Below are positions 17,610-26,909 of a DNA stretch of 64,000 bases, in pieces. Source of the stretch: an uncultured Spirochaetota bacterium (GTDB lineage: Bacteria; Spirochaetota; UBA4802; UBA5550); NCBI GenBank assembly GCA_937872225.1, contig CALMRZ010000015.1, forward strand, positions 1-64,000, given 5' to 3'. How positions within the stretch are numbered: the first letter of the stretch is position 1; every line of letters begins with the position of its first letter. The translations under genes were made by a program, and so were the position numbers. A model generated the notes under the pieces. It was not told the origin of the DNA and ran no database searches. It worked only from the letters and a program-made list of their open reading frames with translations.

Positions 17610-20195
17610 ATGAGGCTTTCTGAATTAAATAAGGGTCAGCAGGGCATAATAACCCGGGTGCGGGGACGGGGTCCCTTTCGCAAAAGAATCACGGAAATGG
17701 GATTCATAAAGGGAAAATCCGTCACCGTTATCAAAAACGCCCCTATGAAAGACCCGGTCGAATACCGCCTGATGGATTCCAATATTTCCCTCCGGCATTC
17801 TGAAGCGCGCCTCATCGAGGTTGAGTTTCCCTATAACCAGGCTGTCATGCCTCCCGTTCCTTTATCAGGAAAAGGCCATTGTTATGACACGGATCATTCC
17901 GCCAGGATGTACGGGAACGGCACCGTCACTGCCCGAAGCCCGCTGACATCCGGCAGGCCGGAAAAGCAATCCCGAACCATTCATGTCGCCCTGGTGGGAA
18001 ACCCCAACAGCGGGAAAACCACCATTTTCAATCACGCCTCCGGTTCCCGGGAGCGTGTCGGCAATTACAGCGGCGTTACCGTTGAATCCCGTGATGCCCG
18101 GTTCAACCACAGGGGCGTCGCCTTCCTCATCACCGACCTTCCCGGCACCTATTCAATCTCCGCGTACTCGCCGGAAGAGCTTTTCGTGAGAAATCATATC
18201 ATTGAAAACAGGCCCGACGTGGTCATCAATGTCATAGACGCGTCCAATATTGAGCGAAATCTGTACCTGACCTCTCAGCTGCTCGAAATGGGCGTCAAGG
18301 TGGTGGTGGCCCTTAACATGTACGATGAATTTCAAAAGAAGGGTGATATCCTGGACCATGATGCCCTGGGCACATTGATGGGCATTCCCTTTGTCCCGAC
18401 CACGGGACCCACCGGCAAGGGGATGGGCGACCTCTTCGACGCCGTCATGGCGGTTCATGAAAACCGTGAAAAAACAGCGCGCACGGTCTCTATCAATTAC
18501 GGACCGGATATCGAAAAAGCCATACTGTCGCTCCAGACTGCGATGGACGAAGCCGGCATGGGAGCAGCGCCGGTCCCGTCGCGCTACGCCGCAATCAAGC
18601 TCCTTGAAAAGGACCCGGAGGCGGAGCGGCACCTTTCCTGCATGAACGGGGGAGCAGCCGCCGTTATCCAGCAGGCCGCCAGGGAACTGCGCGCCTTCGA
18701 ATCCGAGCTGAAAGAGGACACCGAGACCCTGATAGCCGACGCCCGCTACGGCTTCATTGCCGGAGCGCTCCGTGAAACGTACCGGCCTGCCCCGCGGCCG
18801 GAGGTCACCGCCAGCGAAAGGATAGACCGGATCCTGACACACCAGGTTCTGGGCTTTCCCATTTTTCTCCTCTTCATGTGGCTCACGTTCCAGATCACCT
18901 TCACCGTCGGGAAATATCCGATGGGCTGGATAGGGACGGGGACTTCCTATCTTTCCCGTATGATCACCGCCGCCATGGAGCCCGGCCTTCTGCGGGAGCT
19001 CCTGACGGACGGCATCATCGCCGGCATCGGCGGCGTCATCGTCTTCATCCCGAGCATACTGATACTCTTTTTCACGATCTCCCTCATGGAGGACACGGGG
19101 TACATGGCGCGGGCCGCATTCATCATGGACCGGCTGATGCACGCCCTGGGCCTCCACGGAAAGTCCTTCATTCCCCTCATCATGGGCTTCGGATGCAACG
19201 TGCCGGCGATAATGGCCACGCGCACCCTGGAAAGCAGGAAAGACCGGGTCCTGACCATGCTCATCGTGCCGTTCATGTCATGCAGCGCCCGCCTTCCCGT
19301 GTACGTTCTGTTCATCAGCGCCTTCTTCCCGGGCCACCCCGGCACCGTCCTGTTCGGCATGTATCTTCTGGGGATCATCACGGCCGTCCTGAGCGCCGTG
19401 GTGCTGAAAAACACCTTTTTCCGCAAAGTTGAAGCGCCGTTCGTCATGGAGCTGCCCCCCTACCGCCTTCCCCGCCTGAAAAACACCACGCGCCACATGT
19501 GGGACCGGGGAAAGGAATACATGAAAAAAATCGGCGGTATTGTCCTCGCAGCCGCCATAATTATCTGGGCCCTGGGGCGTTTCCCGGAGCAGCGGGAGAT
19601 CGCTGAACGATATGATGACAGGATAATCGCTGCGCAGAAACATTATCAGGCAGAAATAGACAGAACCGCACAGGGCGACAGAGCTGCGGTCATCTCCTTC
19701 AACGAAAAGATGGAATCCGATGTACAGGCAATCGAACACGCGAAGGCCGAAGAGCGCCTCGAACACTCCTACATCGGCATGCTGGGCAGGCTGATAGAAC
19801 CCGCGCTGGCGCCCCTTGGCTTTGACTGGAGGATGAGCGTAAGCATCATAACCGGTCTCGCTGCAAAAGAAATCGCCGTGAGCACCATGGGAATCCTGTA
19901 CCACGCTGATACGAATTCAGCGGGAGGGAGCGGTTCGCTGATCGCCAGGATAAAGGAGCAGAAGTACCTTTCCGGGCCTCTGGCCGGGCGCCCCGTATTC
20001 GACCCCCTGACCGCGCTGGGCTATATGGCCTTCATGCTCCTCTATATTCCCTGCGTGGCTACCCTGGCGACAATGAAACGGGAATCCGGATCATGGAAGT
20101 GGCCGCTCTTTTCGGCCTTCCTGACCATAACCCTGGCATGGACGACGGCCTTTCTGATACGCCATATCGGCCTCCTGGCGGGGTGGATCCAATGA
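17610..20195 (+). CDS. feoB: Fused FeoA-FeoB ferrous iron transporter
   Basis: An 861-residue GTPase-linked Fe(II) permease of the inner membrane. Residues 1-73 form a FeoA SH3-like domain (MRLSELNKGQQG, ITEMGFIKG), which is usually a separate protein. A linker leads to the G domain: G1 at 130-138 (GNPNSGKTT), then VGNYSGVTVE, DLPGTYSI and NVIDASN. After a spacer domain, the membrane part starts near residue 410 and contains MTRAAF-like and FGCNVPAIMATR motifs conserved in FeoB gates. No good ribosome-binding site stands directly before the ATG; AGGAAT is about 17 bases away. A small Cys-rich partner gene overlaps its stop. It feeds iron to Fe-S enzymes such as the radical SAM protein in this window. 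Confidence 0.95.
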   Translation: MRLSELNKGQQGIITRVRGRGPFRKRITEMGFIKGKSVTVIKNAPMKDPVEYRLMDSNISLRHSEARLIEVEFPYNQAVMPPVPLSGKGHCYDTDHSARMYGNGTVTARSPLTSGRPEKQSRTIHVALVGNPNSGKTTIFNHASGSRERVGNYSGVTVESRDARFNHRGVAFLITDLPGTYSISAYSPEELFVRNHIIENRPDVVINVIDASNIERNLYLTSQLLEMGVKVVVALNMYDEFQKKGDILDHDALGTLMGIPFVPTTGPTGKGMGDLFDAVMAVHENREKTARTVSINYGPDIEKAILSLQTAMDEAGMGAAPVPSRYAAIKLLEKDPEAERHLSCMNGGAAAVIQQAARELRAFESELKEDTETLIADARYGFIAGALRETYRPAPRPEVTASERIDRILTHQVLGFPIFLLFMWLTFQITFTVGKYPMGWIGTGTSYLSRMITAAMEPGLLRELLTDGIIAGIGGVIVFIPSILILFFTISLMEDTGYMARAAFIMDRLMHALGLHGKSFIPLIMGFGCNVPAIMATRTLESRKDRVLTMLIVPFMSCSARLPVYVLFISAFFPGHPGTVLFGMYLLGIITAVLSAVVLKNTFFRKVEAPFVMELPPYRLPRLKNTTRHMWDRGKEYMKKIGGIVLAAAIIIWALGRFPEQREIAERYDDRIIAAQKHYQAEIDRTAQGDRAAVISFNEKMESDVQAIEHAKAEERLEHSYIGMLGRLIEPALAPLGFDWRMSVSIITGLAAKEIAVSTMGILYHADTNSAGGSGSLIARIKEQKYLSGPLAGRPVFDPLTALGYMAFMLLYIPCVATLATMKRESGSWKWPLFSAFLTITLAWTTAFLIRHIGLLAGWIQ

Positions 20196-20395
20196 TACAG
20201 ACGGTACTGGTCATTATAATAGTATCCCTGAGCGTTGCCGCAGCGGCGGTGAAACTGTACCGGTTCCTGAATCCATCGCCCACGATGAACACCTGTTCAC
20301 CTGACGCGTGCGCCGCCTGTCCTTACCGCCGGGACATGACCTGTTCAGAAAAAATAAAAAAAAAATTAAAAAAATTCATATTTTCACTTGACTGA
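20192..20395 (+). CDS. FeoB-associated Cys-rich membrane protein
   Basis: A 67-residue protein whose ATG overlaps the feoB stop (ATGA), implying translational coupling. One N-terminal membrane helix (VLVIIIVSLSVAAAAV) is followed by a cysteine cluster (CSPDACAACPYRRDMTC) and a basic tail. This is the layout of the FeoB-associated Cys-rich family. Its role in iron transport is not settled; the cysteines may bind iron or another metal. The stop overlaps the probable -35 region of the trp operon. Confidence 0.85.
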   Translation: MIQTVLVIIIVSLSVAAAAVKLYRFLNPSPTMNTCSPDACAACPYRRDMTCSEKIKKKLKKFIFSLD

Positions 20396-20444
20396 AAAAA
20401 GGTGTTTCTATACATAGTAACTATGTTTCTATTTATAGAAACAT
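20388..20444 (+). promoter_or_regulatory. trp operon promoter and operator dyads
   Basis: TTGACT (20388-20393) is a good -35 box with a weak -10 (TACATA, 20411-20416) 17 bp on. Over and after the -10 lie CATAGT-A-ACTATG (20413-20425) and a perfect 10-bp inverted repeat, ATGTTTCTAT and ATAGAAACAT (20423-20432 and 20435-20444). The half-site TGTTTCTAT also occurs at 20403-20411, giving three copies. This looks like an operator for a dimeric repressor. The core TAGTAACTA faintly resembles the TrpR core TAGTTAACTA. Confidence 0.55.
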
Positions 20445-20468
20445 AACGGCTACACAGAGAAAAGAACA

Positions 20469-20531
20469 ATGAGCAGGATAACGACTTCATATCAAACCAT
20501 ATGGTGGTGGCGCCCGAAAACCTTCCGATAG
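20469..20531 (+). CDS. trpL: trp leader peptide
   Basis: A 20-residue open frame starting ATGAGC and ending in TAG. Its product contains IWWWRPKTFR: three consecutive tryptophan codons placed shortly before the stop. This is the hallmark of a transcription-attenuation leader. If charged tRNA-Trp is scarce, the ribosome stalls at these codons and favours an antiterminator in the RNA; if it is plentiful, the ribosome completes the peptide and the terminator at 20565 forms. GAGAAAAGAA provides a modest ribosome-binding site. It lies 89 bp upstream of trpE. Confidence 0.85.
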   Translation: MSRITTSYQTIWWWRPKTFR

Positions 20532-20564
20532 GCAGGCGGCATGTCATATGTGGTTATTATGAAA

Positions 20565-20594
20565 AAGTGCGGCAGCTGCCGCACTTTTTTTTTA
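20565..20594 (+). terminator. trp attenuator terminator
   Basis: A perfect GC-rich palindrome (AAGTGCGGCAG and CTGCCGCACTT) is followed by nine T. It stands between the Trp-rich leader peptide and trpE. CCATATG within the Trp-codon region and CATATGTGG at about 20546-20554 could pair as the competing upstream stem, and GGCAGGCGGC near 20531 could pair with CTGCCGC to disrupt the terminator. The exact alternative fold is not resolved by eye. Confidence 0.85.
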
Positions 20595-20619
20595 TTTTTT
20601 GAATATCAATGGTGAAACA

Positions 20620-22104
20620 ATGCTATATCCGACATTAGAACAGTTTACAGATCTTTCCCGGCAGCACCGGCGCGTTGTCGTGTACCGCGAGGTTGCGGGC
20701 GACATGATAACGCCGATCAGCCTCCTCTTCAATTTTTCCGACGCCGATCATCTCTTCCTCCTGGAAAGCGCAAACCTTGATAAGAGCTTTTCCCGGTATA
20801 CCTTTTTCGGCATCCGCCCGCGGCGGGTCCTGACATTCCAGGACGGGACGCTTACCGTTGAATCCCGCGAATCGGGGATCGAGCGGCTGAATACAAACCC
20901 GATAGATTACCTGGTGCGGGAGCTGGAAAGCGAGGACTCCACAAAGAATGCCGGCATGGGCAACTTCTGCGGCGGGTACGTGGGATACATGGGATATGAC
21001 ATGGTCAATTACATGGACATACTCCGGGAACGGGTGCGCGAAGACGCCGATAACCCCGCCATGGTCTTTTTCCAGGTTGACGAGTTTTACGTCTTCGACA
21101 ACCACATGGGCAAGCTCTACGCCGCCCATTCGGCACTCATAACCCCCGGTGCGGAACCGGGCGTTATATACGCCGCGGCCGACCGTCGCACCCTGGAAAT
21201 GGCTGCCGAAATACTCCACAGTCATAAAAAGTTCTTTATCCCCGGCGGGGAGCCGGAGCAGTCCCAGGAATTCGACCGTGATTCATACACGGAAGCGGTG
21301 CGGCGCCTCAAGGATGACATAGTGAGCGGCGAATGCATACAGACGGTGCTCTCGAACAAGTATGAAATAGCCTGCGCCATCAATCCCATCAACCTGTACC
21401 GCCTTTTAAGAAACATAAACCCGTCTCCCTACATGTTCTACATAAAGTCCGGGAACCAGGTACTCTGCGGAACCTCGCCGGAGGTGCACCTGAAGATCCA
21501 GGACCGGACGGCCACCCTGAAGCCGATAGCCGGCACCTACCGCATCGACGGCGGCTCCATCGACGAGATATCGGCGAAGCTCCTGGCCGACGAAAAGGAG
21601 CGCGCCGAGCACCTCATGCTCCTGGACCTGGCGCGCAACGACCTCTACACCGGCTGCGACCCTGACAGCGTCAGGGTGGTCAGCTCCTTCGAGCCGGAGG
21701 TCTACTCGCACCTGGTCCACATCGTGTCGGAGGTACAGGGGAGGATGCGCGACGACATGTCGCCCCTGCGGCTCTTCTGCAACAGCTTCCCCGCCGGCAC
21801 CGTGTCCGGAGCCCCCAAGGTCCGGGCCATTGAGCTCATCGACCGGTATGAAAGGTCCCCCCGCGGCTTTTACGCCGGGTGCGCCGGATACTTCTCCTAC
21901 AGCCAGGACATAGATACCTGCATCATAATCCGGAGCGCTTTTGTCAAGAGCGACCGCGTCATTCTCAGGGCCGGCGCCGGCATCGTGTACGACAGCGAAC
22001 CCGATAAGGAATACCTTGAGGTCGGCAACAAGCTGGGCGCCCTGTTCCAGGCCATAAAAAAAATCAACACGCTGGAGAAACGAAATGTATTTAATGATCG
22101 ATAA
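20620..22104 (+). CDS. trpE: Anthranilate synthase component I
   Basis: A 494-residue chorismate-using subunit that makes anthranilate with ammonia from TrpG, the first step of tryptophan synthesis. LLES near residue 46 is the tryptophan feedback site. The C-terminal catalytic motifs are GTSPEVHLKI, GTYRID, DEKERAEHLMLLDLARND, FPAGTVSGAPKVRAIELID and RAGAGIVYDSEPDKE. I chose ATG 20620; an in-frame TTG at 20599 lies within the T run of the attenuator. The 3' end overlaps trpG by 20 bp. Expression is probably set by repressor and attenuator upstream. Confidence 0.96.
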   Translation: MLYPTLEQFTDLSRQHRRVVVYREVAGDMITPISLLFNFSDADHLFLLESANLDKSFSRYTFFGIRPRRVLTFQDGTLTVESRESGIERLNTNPIDYLVRELESEDSTKNAGMGNFCGGYVGYMGYDMVNYMDILRERVREDADNPAMVFFQVDEFYVFDNHMGKLYAAHSALITPGAEPGVIYAAADRRTLEMAAEILHSHKKFFIPGGEPEQSQEFDRDSYTEAVRRLKDDIVSGECIQTVLSNKYEIACAINPINLYRLLRNINPSPYMFYIKSGNQVLCGTSPEVHLKIQDRTATLKPIAGTYRIDGGSIDEISAKLLADEKERAEHLMLLDLARNDLYTGCDPDSVRVVSSFEPEVYSHLVHIVSEVQGRMRDDMSPLRLFCNSFPAGTVSGAPKVRAIELIDRYERSPRGFYAGCAGYFSYSQDIDTCIIIRSAFVKSDRVILRAGAGIVYDSEPDKEYLEVGNKLGALFQAIKKINTLEKRNVFNDR

Positions 22105-22678
22105 TTACGACTCCTTCACCTACAACCTGCAGGCCCTTTTCAGGGAATGCGGCGCTGAAATCGCCATTGTGAAGAACGACCGGTATGTTCCGGCGGACCG
22201 GTACGACGGCATCATCATCTCCCCGGGCCCGTCGTCGCCGAAAAACTCGGGGACAACGCTCCGCTATCTCAGCGAATACCTCGGCAGGAAGCCGGTCTTC
22301 GGGGTGTGCCTCGGCATGCAGGCCATAGCCTATTCCCTGGGATACCCCGTCGTCCGGGCCGCCACCGTGAAGCACGGCAAGCTCGACGAGATCGACGTGA
22401 CGGGCCCGTCGGTCCTCTTCGGCAACATGCCCGGGAGCTTCTCCGCGGTGCGGTACCATTCCCTGGCCGTTGACATGGGCGACGGCCGCGTCACCTCCCG
22501 GTCGCGGAATGACGGCACCGTTATGTCCATCGAAGACACCGGACAGAAATTTTTCGGCGTGCAGTTCCACCCGGAATCGATCCTGAGCGAATTCGGGGGA
22601 CAGATCGTCGCCAATTTTCTGGATTTCGCCGCCTCCGGCGCGGCTTCCGGGATCGATCACTGCAGGGTGGGGGCATGA
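22085..22678 (+). CDS. trpG: Anthranilate synthase glutaminase subunit
   Basis: A 197-residue class I glutamine amidotransferase that supplies ammonia to TrpE. MIDNYDSFTYNLQ is the usual N-terminus. The nucleophile Cys is in GVCLGMQAI, and the His-Glu pair is in QFHPESIL. PGPSSPKNSG is the oxyanion-forming glycine region. In many bacteria this subunit also serves PabB; no pab gene adjoins it here. Its start lies 20 bp inside trpE, and trpD begins 1 bp after its stop, so the genes are translated in a coupled way. Confidence 0.95.
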   Translation: MYLMIDNYDSFTYNLQALFRECGAEIAIVKNDRYVPADRYDGIIISPGPSSPKNSGTTLRYLSEYLGRKPVFGVCLGMQAIAYSLGYPVVRAATVKHGKLDEIDVTGPSVLFGNMPGSFSAVRYHSLAVDMGDGRVTSRSRNDGTVMSIEDTGQKFFGVQFHPESILSEFGGQIVANFLDFAASGAASGIDHCRVGA

Positions 22679-22679
22679 C

Positions 22680-23696
22680 ATGGAAAAACTGGTAAAAAAA
22701 GTAAACTCGGGCGAGCGCCTCAGCTTCGATGACGCCCGGACCCTTTTCGAAGGCATGGTCCAGGGCATGCTGACCGATTCCCAGATCGCCTCGGCCCTCA
22801 TCGCGATGAAGTTCCGCCGCGAGACCGTCGATGAAGTGGCGGCGCTGGCCGCGACCCTCGACTGCCACAAGCGGAAGTTCGAGACCGCGTCCTCCGGGAC
22901 CATCGACACCTGCGGGACCGGCGGCGACGGAAAGTCCACGGTCAACATCTCCACGGCGGTGAGCATCATCCTCTCCTCCCTGGGCTGCGGCGTGGTCAAG
23001 CACGGCAACACGGCGCAGAGCGGCGTTGTCGGCTCCGCCGACATCCTGTCGGAGCTGGGGATGGACCTTGCCTACGGGGGGACCTCCCCCGAGGAATTCT
23101 TCAGCCGCCACAACTACGTGTTCATGCTGGCGCCCCACTACCATCCGGCGCTGAAAGGGATCGGGAAAGTGAGGCGGGAGCTGAAGGTGCCCACCATCTT
23201 CAATTTCGTGGGCCCCCTCGTCAATCCCGCCGACCCGGACTACCAGGTCATCGGCATCAGCAGGCGGGACCGCCTTGATTTCATAGCCCAGGTGATACGG
23301 AAAATCGGCAAGAGCAACATAACCGTATATTCGTCCCGCGACGGGTACGACGAGGTATCCTCCCGGGACACCACCGAATGCATCCATATCGGCGAGGGGA
23401 ACGACCGCCGCTTCTCCATCGATCCCTCCGATTTTTTCGAGCCCTTCCCCATGCCGGTGGTCAGGGACCGGAACGAAGCGAAGCAGCTCTTCGTGGAGGG
23501 CCTTTCCGGTACCAATGAACGGATGTCGGACATCTTCTCCCTTAACGCGGCCCTGGCCCTGCGCACCATGAACAGTCACGGCATGCGCGACGGGTTCCAC
23601 CTGGTAAAAGAGCACATCGCCGCAGGCGGCGCCGTGCAGAAGCTCAACGAACTGGTCGGAAGCAGCACCGCCCTTAAACAGGCAATGCAGGGATAA
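22680..23696 (+). CDS. trpD: Anthranilate phosphoribosyltransferase, divergent
   Basis: A 338-residue enzyme joining anthranilate to PRPP. DTCGTGGDGKSTVNIS is the PRPP-binding loop, and the length and C-terminus (HIAAGGAVQKLNELV) fit TrpD. Two normally conserved stretches differ: the usual KHGNR reads KHGNT and is followed by AQSGVVGSADIL rather than VSS, and the usual VRRELGxRTIFN reads VRRELKVPTIFN, losing the second Arg. Activity is still expected because the operon is otherwise complete, but substrate binding may differ. It is tightly packed between trpG and trpC. Confidence 0.92.
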   Translation: MEKLVKKVNSGERLSFDDARTLFEGMVQGMLTDSQIASALIAMKFRRETVDEVAALAATLDCHKRKFETASSGTIDTCGTGGDGKSTVNISTAVSIILSSLGCGVVKHGNTAQSGVVGSADILSELGMDLAYGGTSPEEFFSRHNYVFMLAPHYHPALKGIGKVRRELKVPTIFNFVGPLVNPADPDYQVIGISRRDRLDFIAQVIRKIGKSNITVYSSRDGYDEVSSRDTTECIHIGEGNDRRFSIDPSDFFEPFPMPVVRDRNEAKQLFVEGLSGTNERMSDIFSLNAALALRTMNSHGMRDGFHLVKEHIAAGGAVQKLNELVGSSTALKQAMQG

Positions 23697-23700
23697 CGAC

Positions 23701-24462
23701 ATGTACCTTAATGAAATAATCGAACACAAGCGGAACGAGATACGGAGCCTTATTCCGGCGGAGCGGAAGCGCCCGAGGCCGGTGACCGATCCCCTGCCGC
23801 ATCTCAGGGAAAAGCCCTTCATCACCGAGATAAAAAAAGCCTCCCCGTCGCGAGGTTCCATCAACCGAGATGTTGACATAACGCATCAGGCTGAATCATA
23901 CGAGCGTGGCGGGGCCGGGGCCGTGAGCATACTCACCGACAGCCGCTACTTCCAGGGGAATTACGAATACCTGACCGAGGCATCAAAGGCGGTGAAGATT
24001 CCCCTCCTGTGCAAGGATTTCATCATGAGTGAAGTGCAGATAGACAACGCTTTCGCCCACGGGGCGGATTTCATCCTCCTCATCGCGTCGATATTGAATA
24101 TCAGGGAACTCTACTTCCTCACCCAGCGGGCGCGCCGCTATTCCATGAAGGTCCTCTACGAGATCCATGATGGGGAAGAGTTCAAAAAGATCAAGGCCCT
24201 TGACCCGGAAATGGTCGGGGTGAACTCTCGGGACCTCACCACCTTCAAAATAAACAAGGAAAAAGCCGTTGACACCATCGCTTCTCTCAAGGGTGATTTC
24301 ATGATAGTAGCCGAAAGCGGCATCGAGACCGCCGATGATATAACAAACTTCAGGAAGGCGGGCGCCGACGCCTTCCTGATCGGGACGGCCCTCATGACCG
24401 CCGATGACCCGGCGGGCAAATTAAAAGAGTTCTACGGCGCCCTGGTGGGGCCATGTTCATAA
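23701..24462 (+). CDS. trpC: Indole-3-glycerol-phosphate synthase
   Basis: A 253-residue TIM-barrel enzyme that closes the indole ring. ITEIKKASPSRG carries the catalytic lysine and phosphate-binding residues. PLLCKDFIM has the second lysine, EIHDGEE and GVNSRDLTTF follow, and VAESGIETADD and FLIGTALM complete the phosphate site. It is unfused, unlike the TrpC-TrpF fusions of enterobacteria. It starts 4 bp after trpD and overlaps trpF by 10 bp. Confidence 0.95.
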   Translation: MYLNEIIEHKRNEIRSLIPAERKRPRPVTDPLPHLREKPFITEIKKASPSRGSINRDVDITHQAESYERGGAGAVSILTDSRYFQGNYEYLTEASKAVKIPLLCKDFIMSEVQIDNAFAHGADFILLIASILNIRELYFLTQRARRYSMKVLYEIHDGEEFKKIKALDPEMVGVNSRDLTTFKINKEKAVDTIASLKGDFMIVAESGIETADDITNFRKAGADAFLIGTALMTADDPAGKLKEFYGALVGPCS

Positions 24463-24995
24463 AAGTCTGCGGCATTACGGCATTTGAACAGGTTGACTGG
24501 GCGATCGATCTCGGCTATTCGGCCATCGGGGTCGTGCTGCACAGCCGGAGCGTCCGGTACCGGCCGGCTGATTACGCGAGGAAGCTGGCGCAGTACGCCC
24601 GGGGAAAAATATCAGCAGTTGCCGTCGGCGTCACCTTTGACGAGGTGGCCGAATGCTATCAAGACTTTGACTTCGCCCAGGTGTACGAACCCTGCGGCTA
24701 CGACCGGGTGATTCTGGCTGGCGACCTGGAGGAACGGTCACGCGACGGTGTCCTTTTCCTGTACGATTCGAGCCGCGGCAGCGGCGAGACGGCGGCCTTC
24801 CCTTCCTGGCTCCATGACGTACGGGAGCGGCTCATCATCTCCGGCGGGCTCAACGCGGATTCCGTTGCCGGGGTCATCCGGGAGTACCGCCCCTTCGGCG
24901 TGGACGTGTCAAGCGGCGTCGAGGCCGTGCGGGGAACAAAGGATTACCGACTCATGAAACAATTCATTACCGAGGTGCGCAATGCTGTCAGATAG
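24453..24995 (+). CDS. trpF: Phosphoribosylanthranilate isomerase, short form
   Basis: A 180-residue TIM-barrel isomerase, about 20 residues shorter than most. MFIKVCGIT holds the catalytic cysteine, LYDSS the catalytic Asp, and [26 protein letters not shown] the phosphate-binding loops. The normally near-invariant QLHG segment in the middle is replaced by QVYEPCG, and the region after it is shortened. Position in the operon and the intact catalytic pair support the assignment. It overlaps trpC by 10 bp and trpB by 14 bp. Confidence 0.9.
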   Translation: MFIKVCGITAFEQVDWAIDLGYSAIGVVLHSRSVRYRPADYARKLAQYARGKISAVAVGVTFDEVAECYQDFDFAQVYEPCGYDRVILAGDLEERSRDGVLFLYDSSRGSGETAAFPSWLHDVRERLIISGGLNADSVAGVIREYRPFGVDVSSGVEAVRGTKDYRLMKQFITEVRNAVR

Positions 24996-26157
24996 AGGAT
25001 TTTACGGCCCCTACGGAGGGCAGTTCGTTCCGGAACTGCTGATACCGGCCCTTGACCGGCTGGAGCGGGCATACCGGGAATTCTCCGGCAGCGACGCGTC
25101 GATGACGGAATTCAACCGCTACCTGGAGGACTACGCGGGCAGGCCCACGCCGGTGTACCACGCCAGAAACGTCTCTGAAAAATACGGCTTCACGCTCTAT
25201 CTCAAGCGGGAGGACCTGCTCCATACCGGCGCCCACAAGATCAACAATACCATCGGGCAGGCGCTTCTGACCAGGCACATGGGGAAGAAGCGCGTCATAG
25301 CGGAAACCGGGGCCGGCCAGCACGGCGTCGCCACGGCCACCGCCGCCGCCCTCTTCGGCCTCACGTGCCGCATCTACATGGGGAGCCTGGACGTTGAGCG
25401 CCAGATGCCGAACGTGAAAAAGATGAAGCTCCTGGGGGCGGAGGTGGTGCCGGTCGATGAGGGGCTCCGCACCCTGAAGGACGCCATCAGCGCGTCCCTC
25501 AAGGACTGGGTCACCAACGTAACCGACACCCATTATCTCCTGGGCACGGTCGCGGGGCCCCACCCGTTCCCGGAAATGGTGGCCTTCTTCCACGCCGTGA
25601 CCGGCAGGGAGGCCCTGGAACACTTCCGGGGCAGGGGGTTTCTTCCCGACTTCGTCATAGCCTGCGTCGGCGGCGGGAGCAACGCCATGGGTATATACCA
25701 GGGTTTTCTCGACTTTCCGGAAGTGGCGCTGATCGGCGTCGAGGCCGGCGGCAGGTCCCTCGGCCCCGGCGACAACGCCGCGACCCTTTCCCTGGGTACC
25801 CGGGGCATCTTTCAGGGCGCCCTCTCCTATCTTCTCCAGGACAAGAACTGCCAGGTGCAGGATGTGCATTCCGTTTCCGCGGGACTTGATTACGCCGGCA
25901 TCGGCCCCCAGCATTCATATCTAAAAGATTCCGGCAGGGTGCGGTATGAAAGCGTCAACGACAACGAGGCCCTTCAGGCCTTCCACGAGCTGACCCGGCT
26001 TGAAGGCATCATCCCCGCCCTTGAGTCGTCCCACGCCCTGGCCTGGGCCCTCACCCATGCCGACGAGCTGCGGGGCAAACAGGTCCTGGTAAACCTCTCG
26101 GGGAGGGGGGATAAGGACCTGGGCATCATCGAGCAGCAGAACAGGGAGGAGTTATGA
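24982..26157 (+). CDS. trpB: Tryptophan synthase beta chain
   Basis: A 391-residue PLP enzyme of the TrpB1 type that condenses indole with serine. [12 protein letters not shown] at the N-terminus, [15 protein letters not shown] with the PLP-binding lysine, [26 protein letters not shown] and the C-terminal [10 protein letters not shown] are all present. Its length fits the family. It works as a complex with TrpA, whose gene starts inside its stop codon (ATGA overlap). Confidence 0.97.
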   Translation: MLSDRGFYGPYGGQFVPELLIPALDRLERAYREFSGSDASMTEFNRYLEDYAGRPTPVYHARNVSEKYGFTLYLKREDLLHTGAHKINNTIGQALLTRHMGKKRVIAETGAGQHGVATATAAALFGLTCRIYMGSLDVERQMPNVKKMKLLGAEVVPVDEGLRTLKDAISASLKDWVTNVTDTHYLLGTVAGPHPFPEMVAFFHAVTGREALEHFRGRGFLPDFVIACVGGGSNAMGIYQGFLDFPEVALIGVEAGGRSLGPGDNAATLSLGTRGIFQGALSYLLQDKNCQVQDVHSVSAGLDYAGIGPQHSYLKDSGRVRYESVNDNEALQAFHELTRLEGIIPALESSHALAWALTHADELRGKQVLVNLSGRGDKDLGIIEQQNREEL

Positions 26158-26861
26158 GAGGAATATATCTGGCCGGCGGATATCCGGATGCCGGCACGTT
26201 TAAAAAATGCTTCAATGCGGTTGTGAAAAATGGTTTCGATTTTATTGAGATCGGGATTCCCTTTAACGATCCGACTGCCGACGGCCCGGTCATCGCCCGG
26301 GCCATTCAGACCACCCTGGAAAGCGGCATAACGCCGGCGAACGTCATGGAAGAGATACTGTCCCAGCGCGGCACTACGATAAAAAAGTACGTCATGACCT
26401 ACGCCAATATCATCTACTCTTACGGCATGCGGGAATTCTCGGAACGCATGGCAGGCTGCATCGACGGCGTGATCATCCCGGACCTCCCCAACCGGATGGC
26501 GCCCCTCTTTTACGACAGCGGCTTCGATATACCCATCGTTCCCTTCGCCACCCTCGAGTCCCGGGAATCGGACATCGAGGTCATGAACAGGTCTACAAGC
26601 GAGATCATCTATTTCATAGGGGTGAGGGGGATCACCGGGTCGAAGTCAGACTTCACGTCGCCGGAGCTGCTGGACAAGATCCGCATGATACGGGAGAATA
26701 CCTATAAAAAAGTCATCATCGGTTTCGGCGTCAAAACGGCTGACGACGCCAGGCAGGCCCTTGCAATCGGCGACGGCTACGTGGTCGGCACGGAGGCGGT
26801 GCTTCGCCAGCAGGACCCGGCGGCGCTGGACAGGTATCTGCAATCACTGAACCACCGATAA
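26154..26861 (+). CDS. trpA: Tryptophan synthase alpha chain, short form
   Basis: A 235-residue TIM-barrel lyase that releases indole from indoleglycerol phosphate and channels it to Trp[19 protein letters not shown] contains both catalytic acidic residues (the Glu of EIG and the Asp of ADGP). [10 protein letters not shown] and PDLPNR follow, and GITGSKSDF and [11 protein letters not shown] form the phosphate site. It is about 30 residues shorter than most TrpA, mainly at the N-terminus, which starts directly at the first strand ([12 protein letters not shown]). It is the last gene of the operon. Confidence 0.92.
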   Translation: MRGIYLAGGYPDAGTFKKCFNAVVKNGFDFIEIGIPFNDPTADGPVIARAIQTTLESGITPANVMEEILSQRGTTIKKYVMTYANIIYSYGMREFSERMAGCIDGVIIPDLPNRMAPLFYDSGFDIPIVPFATLESRESDIEVMNRSTSEIIYFIGVRGITGSKSDFTSPELLDKIRMIRENTYKKVIIGFGVKTADDARQALAIGDGYVVGTEAVLRQQDPAALDRYLQSLNHR

Positions 26862-26909
26862 GCCCCAATCCTGTTTCGCGGTAAAGAATAATTTCAATTC
26901 GAAGCTGCT

